Notes: generated by a model from the letters alone, not told the origin. DNA of 64,000 nt from Gemmatimonadaceae bacterium (GCA_035606695.1 DATNEW010000029.1:101514-165513); one strand, 5' to 3'. Counted from the stretch's first letter, positions 44,501-52,644 are shown. Numbers and translations: made by a program.

Positions 44501-46897
44501 GACGCGGAAGGGAATCTTGTCGCCGTAAATCGCTGGTCAGATCCCGATTCGGCGCACGTGGGTACGGTCTCGACGCAGTACACGTACGATGGGGCGGGAC
44601 GACGCGTGACGGAGCGCGATCCGAACGCTCCGGTCGATCAGTTCGCGTCTTGGGAATATGACGCGGCAGGAAATGTCACGACAACGTTCAACCGTGGTCG
44701 TTCTCCCGTGCTAATGCACTATGACGCGCTGAATCGCATGGTGACTAGAACGATTCCGCGTATTGGCAACAAGTTTGGGTCAGTCGACGATCATCAGCAA
44801 TTCGTCTATGACGCGATGGGCAATCTGATATCCGCGACGAATGCGTTCGCGTCAGTCACTCGCACGTACACGCCGGCTGGCCTCGTAGAAAAAGACTCGT
44901 TGGCTGTCCACGCAGCGGATATGGCCGAGACCAGCATGCGTCACGGCTACGGTCTCGTGAATCACTACGATCTCGACGGCCGCCGGCTCTATCAGGACCA
45001 GCCATCAAACGTCACGCTCGGCGGAAGTGTCGTGACGTACAGCTACGACGGGCTTACGGGAGCATTGGTTGGTGTCGTGGATCCTCAATCGAACCTGTTC
45101 CGCTTCACGTATGACCAGGCCGGTCGACTCGACTCGCTGGTGATGCCAGGCGCAGTAGTTGAAACGCACCACTACGATCCGGACGGACGCGAAGCTCGGC
45201 GTGTGGAGGTTGGACCGGCTGGGCTCATGCATGGCGATACATTCGCGCGAGATGCGGCGGGGCGTACCACAGCTGCAACGGCAGACGGGATACTCGGGGG
45301 AGTTCAAGCTGGAAACTTTGTTTACAGTGGACTCGGAGCGGTCATCCGGTCGTTCCTCTCGTTGGGCGATGACGAATCGCTCCACATGACGGCCGATGCA
45401 TTTGCTCACCTCGTGCGTAAGCGTGAGGACGGAACCGAGAGCAGCCCGGGCCCAAAGACGTATGACTATGTGTACGAGGCGAATTCAAATCGTCTTTCGC
45501 AGGTGTTTGGTCAGCTCGGTGGATCGTCGTTCGACACGCTGTCGCATGCGTACGACGCCTCGGGCAATCTGATGTGGCAGGTGTATCGGCAGTCCACGCC
45601 GGTTCAATCGAACGAAATCGTTCGCCGCCACATTGACGGGGCGTGGCGCGTCGACTTCGGATACGACTCATACGGACGACTCATGTCGGCGGAGCGGGGA
45701 ACCGTCAATGATGGTTTCGTCGATACGTTCAATCAGCTCACCGGCGCCGCCAAGAGCCTTGGCTTCGGGTCGTTCGAGGAGTACCGCTACGACGCGTTAG
45801 GGCGCCGAGTGTGGAAGCGCACGCATCGCGATTCGTATTGTACCGATCAGGCGCGTCTCGATCCGAATCTTGCCGCGCAATGTGCGAGCGCGACCGTGCT
45901 CACCGTGTGGGACGGCTCTCAAGTGCTATACGAGCTGCGAGCTGCCGCTGGCGATGCGCTGTCTTCGACGCAACTCGAGGCAAATCTCGACGCGCCTGAG
46001 AACAGTGGAAGCGGTACGGTGAGAGATCAATTCGCCAGCGTCATGTATGTGCATGCCGGCGGAATCGATCGACCGTTGGAAATGCTGCGGAATGGGACAC
46101 CGCTCGTCCTTCACTATTCGTGGCGCGGCGTAGTTGATGTGACGACCAATCCGCTTGGCCAATATTCGACCTGCGGTCTACCGTTCGCAGTTCCGGGCTG
46201 TGCCAATGTACGGTGGCCAGGAACCGAACTTCGGCTAAGTCATCTTCGGCCGACCGCATTAACCGTCGTCGGGTGGTACGGCGACATGGCGCAGGGGCAG
46301 CTCGATGCGTCGGGCGCGATGTACATGCGGAATCGGTACTACGATCCGAAGACTGGGAGGTTTACGCAGGAGGATCCCGTAGGGCTGGCAGGCGGAGTGA
46401 ATCTGTATGGCTTCGCCCGGGGTGATCCCATCAACCTCTCCGATCCGTTCGGCCTGTGCCCCCAATGCTTTGTAGAAGCCGAAGAATTCTTTGAAGAAGA
46501 AGCTCCGGTGATTGAGGAAGAAGCAATAGCGCTAAAGGAGCGATGGATTGAGGGAGCCAAAAACATCATCGAGACGGCGAAGGCTCAATGGCACCACATT
46601 GCAACTGATAAGAGCTTTACTGAGCGAAACGGCGGTCCGTGGACCGAGCGGTTTAGCGCCATTTTTGAAAAGGCAGGTATGACCCTCAAGGATGGTTTGA
46701 ACCGTGTTCCGGTCGTTGGACACGTAGGACCTCACGCGGAAGAGTATCATCAAGCGATCTACGACGCGCTTTCGTCGGCAACTAAGGGCCTTTCCGGGGA
46801 GGCGTACGCGACAGCTCTGCAGCGAGCATTATTTAAGTTGGGTCAGCTTGCGTCCACGCCTGGATCGTACCTCAACCAACTCATCACAAAGAAATAG
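38561..46897 (+). CDS. Giant secreted RHS/YD-repeat polymorphic toxin with AHH nuclease tip
   Basis: The 2778-residue product begins with a signal peptide (RALIVCAVLLGLRPRPLCAQ). Residues about 180-1300 hold roughly eight Ig/CARDB-like repeats with openings such as DTFTVTNTGSF, FTVTNGGSSAG and FYITNSGNRAA near 186, 394, 511, 720, 927, 1041, 1151 and 1259. From GAGWWLDGLEQL (about 1507) to about 2580 it is a YD-repeat shell. The RHS core reads MYMRNRYYDPKTGRFTQEDP near 2587 and ends NLSDPFGLC at 2628. The last 150 residues include WHHIATDKSF (Trp2677, His2678, His2679) and a distal GHVGPHAEEYHQ, the pattern of AHH-type HNH/EndoVII nucleases. The GTG start has GGAG eight bases upstream. The RHS shell presumably encloses the toxin. 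No VgrG, PAAR or T6SS gene is nearby. Confidence 0.9.
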   Translation: MSVACIAARFGRALIVCAVLLGLRPRPLCAQRVVPVSATVYTDFDADYPATPVAYLTVGFRNTTNQAVLVPIANYSCGPYLETRVITWPTDWRQFTFCFPFGLSNLAPQGTDYITFELGLKPFPPVSGTVSFTLDGVPYAVTLHPSLDADNEVVWDATIIAPSYPAVSPKGISAAIAPSNARSEAFTVTNGGSSAGTFNLVPNCGTFAASGCTASPSTITLGPGGASNVSVNYVSGALGLSTTISLRATDASTGINDSGTVTVTTASVRPPTLSISPSPSVQLTSAINGFSISICSPDGTLNGPSFTLNGSGISPTAYYAISVANCATAMQADFHSPPLWRGANTITASVTDGAGHGASGSWALSYDDTQDITPILTAPRTFLLAVPGQSYVDTFTVRNTAIAPVTYTVWAGTSGSPIDDPHPVGDFDFTDEQTFNVTLNPGQVLRVPVQYGAAAQNSSATLIFLVSWHGTTIQKAIGENITVSVPDTYVLSVTPKMTTPTTLPAGSHQWVQAFVNNTGTSSGTFALSVVCTGTATNCTLPNGSSVFASNQAVTVFYDVSASGPGQIVVRVTGPAGVANPSPPDSAIIKIVGADVSPPIMTVSPSSDGATPSVFTNLTSLVVDVCDPDGTVGTPVLTHNGAVQPGGIVTVTHVPGCLTSKHVVFPQSFSGADWIVLDVTDGIHPVEYAQWYFYDDASDHAPGIAPHADTRVPINTVVTDTFRITNPGWHTAQYSIGVPCPGSCAGPATQTISVGARQTATIPFTYTSPAVVGAGMTIAARAKYSSAYSTDSSSQSFRAVTGALLPPQITVTPPNGTIVTSPAATIVIDACDPDDQITSVSATWHGQRLPNGFLTRQVAGCASHWTETFPVTLLPWDQTLDVTAVDTTGHTVTRSVTIGWSAPLTLFQPAVRAQSFLHRVAPAITAVDTFTVTNTGSFTAAYALAPTCGAFGNCTVTPATLSVAAGASQRAVVSYTTPTVRDVPDTVKLAARYTSPYGGQIAASAARAVIVPSLEVAPLVTNGGFTGVGALDPSFVGLSLFSVTNRNSTEVTFTLSPHTDGLFSIRDADSVVTIQPGETATEIMTVVAPPIVGVSDRVTLTVSYLGADGIVRADSASTPWITRASIAAVAVTPITSTQAVFPNAVSNDVSYAVTNTGNVGVMLNETILECSGIASNCGPSGNITIFVDQTVGVGIHFDVRAGATSGVIRALLTGTGGFASYSQIVTINLALNGAFAALAVTPKGASLRSRTNRDFHQRFYITNSGNRAADVITAAECDGSAIVTCDSLDRASLHLDPQQTDSVEYHVRTSNAASSVGTMRLGASATNFATSDTGRVTLTLDAITDITVTSRLPAAAATLRDECVTAAAGADAALECGDLRLAHTLPATTTMGRTHAPTLVYDSRHHDGIVLFPADVAIGLGNQTDSIAVHVTIDGHTPVTKMFAWDASWNGQSVRRVVVPVDIKALHLTTGAYHFTIAVDALTSTGPLQQQDAGMVAVVNRTDSPFGAGWWLDGLEQLVAYTATQKLWIGADGSTRLYTQSAVDSVWTVQPAIDRPDTLTCSGSFCARHLRNGAYVRFDNTGRHVATVNSQGHVTTFHYDTNWELLTGITLPTVSLGNLFQHYTFTYSDTANAHALLSRVDAAAIPGQPRVVQVVHAPGSADILSFRGPDTTSIAFSYDAGGRLSTRTDRRHYTTSFSYDPLAGTLTGATLDMADAAIQNVTTTFCVAEAASASTCAHAPVDTSALWTTITGPRTDTVVVTRIAVNAFGAPMRIVNAHGDATQIERTDTHWPALATATVQPNGHRVMTRYDSLRALPLETVDEDPLGDGVNAHTRYTWDTKWDRVTSTVSPMGVMNTFAYDPASGDRMWQQDGRGAMSRVTFTYNANHQLSTIQQPGNSSAQVDSIAYESVTGNVAYTRSPMLFTTTFHTDPIGRIDVTTTPIDSNQTQWRVGRVTYDLLDRVLTSADSAGGQALRLENSFDAEGNLVAVNRWSDPDSAHVGTVSTQYTYDGAGRRVTERDPNAPVDQFASWEYDAAGNVTTTFNRGRSPVLMHYDALNRMVTRTIPRIGNKFGSVDDHQQFVYDAMGNLISATNAFASVTRTYTPAGLVEKDSLAVHAADMAETSMRHGYGLVNHYDLDGRRLYQDQPSNVTLGGSVVTYSYDGLTGALVGVVDPQSNLFRFTYDQAGRLDSLVMPGAVVETHHYDPDGREARRVEVGPAGLMHGDTFARDAAGRTTAATADGILGGVQAGNFVYSGLGAVIRSFLSLGDDESLHMTADAFAHLVRKREDGTESSPGPKTYDYVYEANSNRLSQVFGQLGGSSFDTLSHAYDASGNLMWQVYRQSTPVQSNEIVRRHIDGAWRVDFGYDSYGRLMSAERGTVNDGFVDTFNQLTGAAKSLGFGSFEEYRYDALGRRVWKRTHRDSYCTDQARLDPNLAAQCASATVLTVWDGSQVLYELRAAAGDALSSTQLEANLDAPENSGSGTVRDQFASVMYVHAGGIDRPLEMLRNGTPLVLHYSWRGVVDVTTNPLGQYSTCGLPFAVPGCANVRWPGTELRLSHLRPTALTVVGWYGDMAQGQLDASGAMYMRNRYYDPKTGRFTQEDPVGLAGGVNLYGFARGDPINLSDPFGLCPQCFVEAEEFFEEEAPVIEEEAIALKERWIEGAKNIIETAKAQWHHIATDKSFTERNGGPWTERFSAIFEKAGMTLKDGLNRVPVVGHVGPHAEEYHQAIYDALSSATKGLSGEAYATALQRALFKLGQLASTPGSYLNQLITKK

Positions 46898-46911
46898 AGC
46901 GAACCCCAGTC

Positions 46912-47469
46912 ATGCGCCTCTATCGAATCGTAGATGACCTCAAACTGCCCGGCCGGTGGTTTCTCGGCCACGCGCGCGATTCGGCCGGGGCCGAATTCGA
47001 CGTACGGCGACTCACGGTTGGAGTTCCATCGAGTTATTCGGGTGAGCTCAATCTTGCGATGCGTCGAGTGGGCCGCAGTCTTGACTTCACATTCTCAGAT
47101 TTCGACCTGCCTATTCTGCGCGCTCAACTGGCTGCTCGACTACGTGACGCGGCGCCAAACGACATCCAGTTGTTTCCGGTGCGCATCGACGACGTCGATG
47201 AGAAGTTCGATGCGATAAATGTTGTGTCTAAGCGCGCAGCAATTGATGAGCAGAATTCAATAATCGAGCGTTGGTCAGCTTCGGACGGCGCTCCGGAAAA
47301 GATTGGACAGTATTTCATGATTAACAAACTGAGAGTCGATGCGGAAAAAATCGACGGAGCATCAGTATTTCGGCTGGATAGTTGGGAGATCGCCCTCATT
47401 GTAACGGAGGAAATACGAAATCTCTTGCTTAGTGAGGAAACAACAGGAGTGAATTTCATAGCAGTCTGA
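46912..47469 (+). CDS. Probable Imm11-family immunity protein
   Basis: The gene starts 14 bases after the toxin stop and encodes 185 residues without signal or membrane segment. The C-terminal half (DDVDEKFDAINVVSKRAAID, EKIGQYFMINKLRVDAEKID, VFRLDSWEIALIVTEEIRNLL) fits the Imm11/DUF1629 family, which pairs with AHH and other nuclease tips in polymorphic toxin systems. It would protect the producer by binding the nuclease in the cytoplasm. The DNA is AT-richer than the neighbours: a hand count of 47341-47460 gives 53 G or C in 120 bases. The ribosome-binding site is weak (GAGCG), so translation may be coupled to the toxin. Confidence 0.8.
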   Translation: MRLYRIVDDLKLPGRWFLGHARDSAGAEFDVRRLTVGVPSSYSGELNLAMRRVGRSLDFTFSDFDLPILRAQLAARLRDAAPNDIQLFPVRIDDVDEKFDAINVVSKRAAIDEQNSIIERWSASDGAPEKIGQYFMINKLRVDAEKIDGASVFRLDSWEIALIVTEEIRNLLLSEETTGVNFIAV

Positions 47470-47550
47470 TGCGCTGTCGCGTGAGTCCAGATCTTTGTCG
47501 AATGGTGTCCGTCCCGCAGGACCGCGCCTATCTCGAGTGCGACCCCGCAA

Positions 47551-48183
47551 CTACCTGCCGAGCGCCCCCAGCATCTTCTCCATCCGCCCAATCTCCGCCG
47601 TCTGATCCGCCGTCACATCCGACGCAAAGCGAAACACCTGGTTCTCCTGCCCCGCACCAGGCACCGCGAAGAGATCATCCACCATCGTGAGCGCCCCGCG
47701 GTGATGCTGGATCATGAACGTCAAAAACAATCGGTCGAACTCCGCGCCTCTCGCCGCGTCGAGCTGCTTCATCTGCGCCGGCGTCAACATGCCGGGCATC
47801 AACTTCGGCATCGTCGAATCGGCCATGCCCGACATCGTCGGCATCCCCGGCATACCGTTCATGCCGTGCGCGCCTCTCGCCGCGAGTGGATCCGGTGCCG
47901 ACTGATGCCGGTCCGCCAGCCACCGCTGCATCAGCCCGATCTCATCCCGCTGCGATACATCGATACGCTCGGCAAGCGACCGAATGGCTGCACTCGCCCC
48001 GTGCGTCGGCGCGAATGCCGACATCATCACCGCTTGCGCGTGATGCTGAATCATCCCTTGCATGAACGCCACGTCCGCGGCGGTGAACGCCGGACTCGGC
48101 CGCGCCGAGCCCTGCGCGGCGGCCGGCGTATGAGAAGTAAACAGCGCGCCGACAATCGCCGATGCGAAAAGAATCGTCCTCAT
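47551..48183 (-). CDS. DUF305 exported His-rich protein
   Basis: The 210-residue product has a signal peptide ending AAAQG and two copies of the DUF305 signature: DVAFMQGMIQHHAQAVMMS and LFLTFMIQHHRGALTMVDD. The paired MIQHH motifs give a four-helix bundle with metal-binding potential, and a Met/Gly/Pro-rich loop (HGMNGMPGMPTMSGMADS) between them is also suited to copper. Members are commonly found near metal-resistance genes; none is seen here. It reads leftward, convergent with the immunity gene, with 81 bases between. Confidence 0.8.
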   Translation of the reverse strand: MRTILFASAIVGALFTSHTPAAAQGSARPSPAFTAADVAFMQGMIQHHAQAVMMSAFAPTHGASAAIRSLAERIDVSQRDEIGLMQRWLADRHQSAPDPLAARGAHGMNGMPGMPTMSGMADSTMPKLMPGMLTPAQMKQLDAARGAEFDRLFLTFMIQHHRGALTMVDDLFAVPGAGQENQVFRFASDVTADQTAEIGRMEKMLGALGR

Positions 48184-48239
48184 GGGTTCGCTCCCGCGTT
48201 CGTCATGAACGTATGACGGGGCGCGCCCCGTTCAAAGGC

Positions 48240-48602
48240 TCAGTCCGCGCGAACCAGCCGCGCGGTCGCGACCTGAACGCGGCGAATGAATTCGGCGGCT
48301 GACTCGCCCTCGGCGCGCGTCGGGATCACGAAGGCCCTGTTGTCCGGCCGCTGCGCCGGCGGCGTGTCGACCATCAGATCACCGCCCTGCGCTTCGACCG
48401 CCCGCTCGAATGCTTCGACGGCGTCGACCGTGCGCACCACCTCTTCCGAGGAGTCCGCGTCGGGCACGGTGATCCCTCGACTCCGCAGTCGCCCCACCAG
48501 CTCGGCGCGCACGGTCCGCTGTTCATCGAGCCGGTGACGGTTCAGGTCGCGCTCGCGCCGCTCGTCGCCGGTGGTAATCGGATCTCTCTCTTCGTCTGCC
48601 AT
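48240..48602 (-). CDS. Small acidic/basic protein, function unknown
   Basis: The 120-residue product is hydrophilic and probably helical: ERRERDLNRHRLDEQRTVRAELVGRL, SEEVVRTVDAVEAFERAVEAQGGDL and AEGESAAEFIRRVQVATARL. No signal or membrane helix is present. ATG at 48602 with AGGAGAGG three bases upstream is clearly the start; the upstream in-frame region is untranslated leader. I do not recognise the family. Confidence 0.6.
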   Translation of the reverse strand: MADEERDPITTGDERRERDLNRHRLDEQRTVRAELVGRLRSRGITVPDADSSEEVVRTVDAVEAFERAVEAQGGDLMVDTPPAQRPDNRAFVIPTRAEGESAAEFIRRVQVATARLVRAD

Positions 48603-48683
48603 TGGCCTCTCCTGTGTGTACATGTTGTCCTGCACAGGAGAGGCCGTCGCCACGGCTGAGCGTGGCGACGGTGCGTGACGGCC

Positions 48684-49226
48684 CTAAGCCTTCGCGGCCT
48701 GCTGCGCGCGCGCCCGGCGTTCCTGCATCGCCCGCGTCAAATGCGGCGTGATGCCAAGCATCCGCTCGATCAGCATCAGCTGCGCGCGGTGATGCATCTC
48801 GTGCTCCTTCACCGCCATCAAATACTCCATGCGCGTCTTCGGATGCTCGCCCATCGGATTCGTCATCGTCTCGTTCAGGAACTCCTTCGGCAACGTCTCG
48901 ATCCACGCCGCGAACTTCTCACCCTCCTCGCGAAGCGCCGAGATCACCTCGGACTTGGTCTGTGGCTTCGTTTCCGCGGCCGCGACACGCTGCATGTACG
49001 CACCGAAATCGTAGCCCTGAAGCGACGGGCGCCGCTGGTCGCGATGCACCTCGAAGTGCAGCTGATTCGCGTACGCGATGTGCGCGAGCAGATCGCGCAC
49101 CGACCGCGTCCCCGGCGCCGCGACGAAATCATACTTGTCCTCGGGAATCTCCTCGGCGATCTGCAGCGTGTTGTTGCGAACGGTGCGAAATGATCTTGCC
49201 ATGTCAGCGGCGGCGTATTCAGCCAT
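48684..49226 (-). CDS. DinB-family protein
   Basis: The 180-residue protein is a DinB four-helix bundle: MARSFRTVRNNTLQIAEEIPEDKYDF, VRDLLAHIAYANQLHFEV with the first histidine, and EYLMAVKEHEMHHRAQLMLIERML with the later His pair. These histidines form the metal site of DinB/YfiT enzymes, several of which are thiol-dependent (bacillithiol or mycothiol) transferases. It follows the PQQ dehydrogenase by seven bases on the same strand, so is likely cotranscribed. The ATG at 49226 or 49202 may be used. Confidence 0.8.
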   Translation of the reverse strand: MAEYAAADMARSFRTVRNNTLQIAEEIPEDKYDFVAAPGTRSVRDLLAHIAYANQLHFEVHRDQRRPSLQGYDFGAYMQRVAAAETKPQTKSEVISALREEGEKFAAWIETLPKEFLNETMTNPMGEHPKTRMEYLMAVKEHEMHHRAQLMLIERMLGITPHLTRAMQERRARAQQAAKA

Positions 49227-49233
49227 GGGCGAC

Positions 49234-51312
49234 TCAGTGGAGGTGGTGTTGACCTTCAGGTTTCGGTAGCGCGAACGCGACATACGTTCCGCCCGACGGC
49301 GCGTCGTTCTTGCCGCCGCCGCAGGCGATCACGAGATACTCCTTTCCATTCACCATATATAACGATGGCGTGGCATTGCCCGATGCCGGCAGCGACGCCT
49401 CCCACAAGAGCTTTCCGGTGCGCTTGTCGTACACATGGAATTTCCTGTCGTACGTCGTCGCGCCGATGAGCAGCAACCCGTTCTGCGTGACGATCGCGCC
49501 GCCGTAGCTGTCGCTTCCGGTGTTCGTCACGCCCTGCGCGGCGAGCGCCGGATATTCGCCGAACGGAATCTGCCAGCGAATCTCGCCCTGGTTGAGATCG
49601 ATCGCGCTCAACGTCCCCCACGGCGGCGAGATCGGCGGATAGCCGTCCGGATCCTGCCACAGCCGCAACCCCGTACTCCGATACTTGAGATAATTGGGGT
49701 TCGCCCCCGCCTGCTCGGCCACGTCGTGACCGGTGAGCAGATAGTTGACCAGGGCATTGACTGCCGAGTTGTCGAGGGTGCCCGCGAAGGCGGGCATGCG
49801 GCCGGTGCCTTCGCGGATGATCTTCGCGATGTCGTCGCGCGACTTCCGTGATGCGACGCCCAGGAGCGACGGCACCATCGGCGATCCCTTGAGATCGTCG
49901 CCGTGGCAGCTCGCGCAGTTCGCGCCGAACAGCGACTTGTCGCTGTTCTCGACGAGCTTGTGATACCACGGCAGCTCGTTCGCGTTCACGTAGAGCAGGC
50001 CGGTCGTCGGATCGAACGCGGGGCCGCCCCATTCTCCGCCGCCGTCCACACCCGGAAAGATGATCGTGCCTTGGGCGTTGGGCGGGTCGTACATGCCGCG
50101 CGTCGCGTAGGCTTTAAAGAACTTCAATGCCGAATCGTGCGCGGCCGGCGTCCGCGTCGTGAGCATGTCCTCGGTGAGGTTCTGGCGCACGAAGGGCGGC
50201 GGTGCGACGGGATACGGCTGTGAATCCGCCGCCATCTCGCCGTCCATCGACGACGGAAACGTCTTTCGCCACGCGGTGGGGAAGAGCGGCTTGCCGGTCA
50301 CCCGATCGAAGACGTATACGTAGCCCGTCTTCGTGATCTGCGCGACCGCATCGACCGCACGGCCGTCGCGTTGCACCGTGACGAGCGTCGGCGCGGCCGG
50401 AAAGTCCCAGTCCCACAGATCGTGGCGCACGGCCTGGAAATGCCACAGCCGCTTGCCGGTGCGCGCGTCGAGCGCGAGCAGGGTGTTCGCGAAGAGATCG
50501 TCGCCAACGCGATTCGCGCCATAAAAGTCGAAGGCTGCCGACCCGGTGGCGGCGAACACGATGCCGCGCTGCTCGTCGATGGTGACGCCCGCCCACGCAT
50601 TCGCGCCGCCCGAGACCTTCCATGCATCCGGCGGCCATGTCTCGTAGCCGTACTCGCCAGGGTGGGGAATCGTGTGGAATGCCCACACCAACTTTCCAGT
50701 TTTTATATCATACGCCCGAATGTCGCCGGGCGACGACGGCAGCGCCTCGGCGACGGTGCTCCCGATGATGAACAGATCCTTCCACACTCGGCCCGGTGCG
50801 CTGGCGCTGATGCCGATGCGTTCCGATGGCCGCTCGAACCCGTTCCGCATGTCGACGGCGCCGCTGTCCCCGAACGACAGAATGGGCTTCCCAGTCCGGC
50901 GATCGAGCGCCCACAGCTTGTTGCGATACGTGAAGAGCACGCGATCGCCCGTGACCGTCACGCCGCGATGCCGAAAGCGCTGCGGCGCCGGCTTTCCGAA
51001 ATTGGGATCGAAGCTCCACAGTGGCTTTCCGGTCGCGGCGTCGAGCGCGAACACGCGCAGCTTGGGGCTCGTGGCGTATAACACGCCGTCGATGACGATC
51101 GGATTGGCCTGCATCTCCGATCCTTTCCATTCATCGTGTGTCTCGTACGTCCACGCGACTTGCAATTGCGCGACGTTCGCCGGCGTGATCTGCGAGAGGG
51201 TCGAGTAGTGCGTGTTGTCCGCGTTGCCGCCGTAGACGGGCCAGTTGGCGGTTTGCTGCGCGGCGGCGCTCGAGGCGATGACGAACGCGCCGAGGAAAAG
51301 TCGAATGTGCAT
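49234..51312 (-). CDS. PQQ-dependent dehydrogenase with inserted cytochrome c domain
   Basis: The 692-residue product has a signal peptide ([14 protein letters not shown]) and an eight-bladed quinoprotein propeller with tryptophan-docking style motifs ([66 protein letters not shown]). A cytochrome c domain with [20 protein letters not shown] (haem site near residue 463) and [23 protein letters not shown] is inserted within the propeller sequence. Such proteins oxidise sugars or alcohols in the periplasm and pass electrons through the built-in haem. ATG at 51312 gives a proper signal peptide. Confidence 0.85.
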   Translation of the reverse strand: MHIRLFLGAFVIASSAAAQQTANWPVYGGNADNTHYSTLSQITPANVAQLQVAWTYETHDEWKGSEMQANPIVIDGVLYATSPKLRVFALDAATGKPLWSFDPNFGKPAPQRFRHRGVTVTGDRVLFTYRNKLWALDRRTGKPILSFGDSGAVDMRNGFERPSERIGISASAPGRVWKDLFIIGSTVAEALPSSPGDIRAYDIKTGKLVWAFHTIPHPGEYGYETWPPDAWKVSGGANAWAGVTIDEQRGIVFAATGSAAFDFYGANRVGDDLFANTLLALDARTGKRLWHFQAVRHDLWDWDFPAAPTLVTVQRDGRAVDAVAQITKTGYVYVFDRVTGKPLFPTAWRKTFPSSMDGEMAADSQPYPVAPPPFVRQNLTEDMLTTRTPAAHDSALKFFKAYATRGMYDPPNAQGTIIFPGVDGGGEWGGPAFDPTTGLLYVNANELPWYHKLVENSDKSLFGANCASCHGDDLKGSPMVPSLLGVASRKSRDDIAKIIREGTGRMPAFAGTLDNSAVNALVNYLLTGHDVAEQAGANPNYLKYRSTGLRLWQDPDGYPPISPPWGTLSAIDLNQGEIRWQIPFGEYPALAAQGVTNTGSDSYGGAIVTQNGLLLIGATTYDRKFHVYDKRTGKLLWEASLPASGNATPSLYMVNGKEYLVIACGGGKNDAPSGGTYVAFALPKPEGQHHLH

Positions 51313-51677
51313 CGGCGAAAAGCTACGTGTCGAGTGCGCGCCTGTCATCCTGAGCGGAGGCGCCCGACGCCTGTCATCCTGAGCGGAGCCGCCCGTCGTG
51401 TCATCCCAAGCGGAGGCGCGAAGCGCCGGAGTCGAAGGACCCCCGTCCGGGCGGAGGAGCCCTACGCAGCGCTCCGCTAAGCAAGGGGTCCTTCGCTACG
51501 CTGCGCTTCGCTCAGGATGACACACGCTCCGCGTAATCGCCGACCCCATCGCCCAGCATGAGCTCGGCCATGAGAAGCAATGAATGACCTCGGCATGCTC
51601 CCTTCCGCCATTCGCCTTTTCGCCGGAGATTCTTCCCCCAGGTCATCCCCGACGCCCACCGCCCACCGCCCACCGCA
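51313..51677. repeat. Intergenic gap filled by palindromic repeat, copy C
   Basis: Bases about 51343-51526 carry three tandem GTCATCCTGAGCGGAG-type starts followed by a GAGTCGAAGGACCCCCGTCC block, CGGAGGAGCCCTACGCAGCG, and a closing CTTCGCTCAGGATGACACA. Order and sequence closely match 56007-56180. The remaining 150 bases before the RidA-like gene hold no clear gene. Confidence 0.75.
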
Positions 51678-52112
51678 ATGCGCCTACACCTCGCGACGCT
51701 CCTAGCCCTCGCCCTCCCCGCCGTACTTCACGCGCAGAAACAAGTCGTCATCCCCGAAGGCAGCCGCCCCTCCGCGACACTCAGCCCCGGCACACGCGCC
51801 GGCGACGTGTTGTACGTCTCCGGCCAAACCGGAACGTCGCGCACCGATCCCGACAGCTCCATTCAGGGCCAGACCAAGCGCGCGCTCGCCAACGTGCAGA
51901 AAGTCGTCGAGGCCGCGGGCAGCAACATGGGCAACGTGCTCAAATGCACCGTGTTTCTCACCGACCTGAAGGACTTCGCGGGCATGAACTCCTCGTACAC
52001 GCAGGCGTTCACGAAGGAACCGCCGGCTCGATCGACCGTCGTCGTGGCGGCGCTCGTCAGCCCGGGCGCGAAAGTCGAGATCGAGTGCATCGCCGCGCTA
52101 CCGTCGAAATAG
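51678..52112 (+). CDS. RidA-like protein with signal peptide
   Basis: The 144-residue product has the RidA/YjgF fold: LYVSGQTGTS, QTKRALANVQKVVEAAGSNMGNVLKCTVFLTDLKDFAGMNSSY, and PARSTVVVAALVSPGAKVEIECIAAL, with the conserved Arg of the enamine/imine deaminase site. Unusually it starts with a cleavable signal peptide (LATLLALALPAVLHAQ), implying periplasmic location. Classical RidA is cytoplasmic and clears enamine intermediates of PLP enzymes, so the exported form must do something else or act on periplasmic imines. A DinB gene follows after 10 bases. Confidence 0.85.
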   Translation: MRLHLATLLALALPAVLHAQKQVVIPEGSRPSATLSPGTRAGDVLYVSGQTGTSRTDPDSSIQGQTKRALANVQKVVEAAGSNMGNVLKCTVFLTDLKDFAGMNSSYTQAFTKEPPARSTVVVAALVSPGAKVEIECIAALPSK

Positions 52113-52122
52113 GAGGCTCACC

Positions 52123-52644
52123 GTGCGCATCGCCGATTTGCTGCTGCCGGAATTCGACTCCGAGATGGTCACCACGCGCAAGATCCTCGAGCGCGTGCCC
52201 GATGGACCGGGCAAAGGCGAATGGAAGCCGGGCGAGAAAACGTTTCCCCTCGCGCACCTGGCGCAGCTCGTCGCACGACTGCCCGGCTGGACGACTATGG
52301 TGATGGGCGCGACGGAGTTCGACATCGCGCCGAAGACAGGCGGCAAGCAATTCGGCTATAGCATCGAATCGACGGCGACACTGCTCGCGGAATTCGATCG
52401 CGGCGTGAAAGACGCGCGCGACGCCATCGCCAAAGCCACGGATGAAGACTTCCAGGTGCCGTGGCACTTCAAGGCCGGCGGCCAGACGATGATGACGATG
52501 CCCCGCTACATGATGCTGCGCACGATGACGCTCAATCACATCGTCCATCACCGCGCGCAGCTCGCGTTCTATCTCCGCCTGCTCGGCGAAAAGGTTCCGA
52601 GCATGTACGGGCCGACCGCCGACGACAAGCCGTTTAGCGCCTAA
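52123..52644 (+). CDS. DinB-family protein
   Basis: The 173-residue protein has the DinB bundle: LLLPEFDSEMVTTRKILERVP, FPLAHLAQLVARLPGWTTMVM with the first His, and LRTMTLNHIVHHRAQLAFYLRLLG with the later His pair. GTG at 52123 has GGAGG six bases upstream. It follows the RidA-like gene by 10 bases and is convergent with the DUF4397 gene without a gap. It is a different branch from the DinB gene at 48684, by sequence and size. Confidence 0.82.
   Translation: MRIADLLLPEFDSEMVTTRKILERVPDGPGKGEWKPGEKTFPLAHLAQLVARLPGWTTMVMGATEFDIAPKTGGKQFGYSIESTATLLAEFDRGVKDARDAIAKATDEDFQVPWHFKAGGQTMMTMPRYMMLRTMTLNHIVHHRAQLAFYLRLLGEKVPSMYGPTADDKPFSA

Noticed and set aside
38561..46897. RHS protein as a type VI secretion effector
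   Set aside because: No PAAR, VgrG or T6SS gene is seen; a Sec signal peptide and Ig-like repeats occupy the N-terminus instead.
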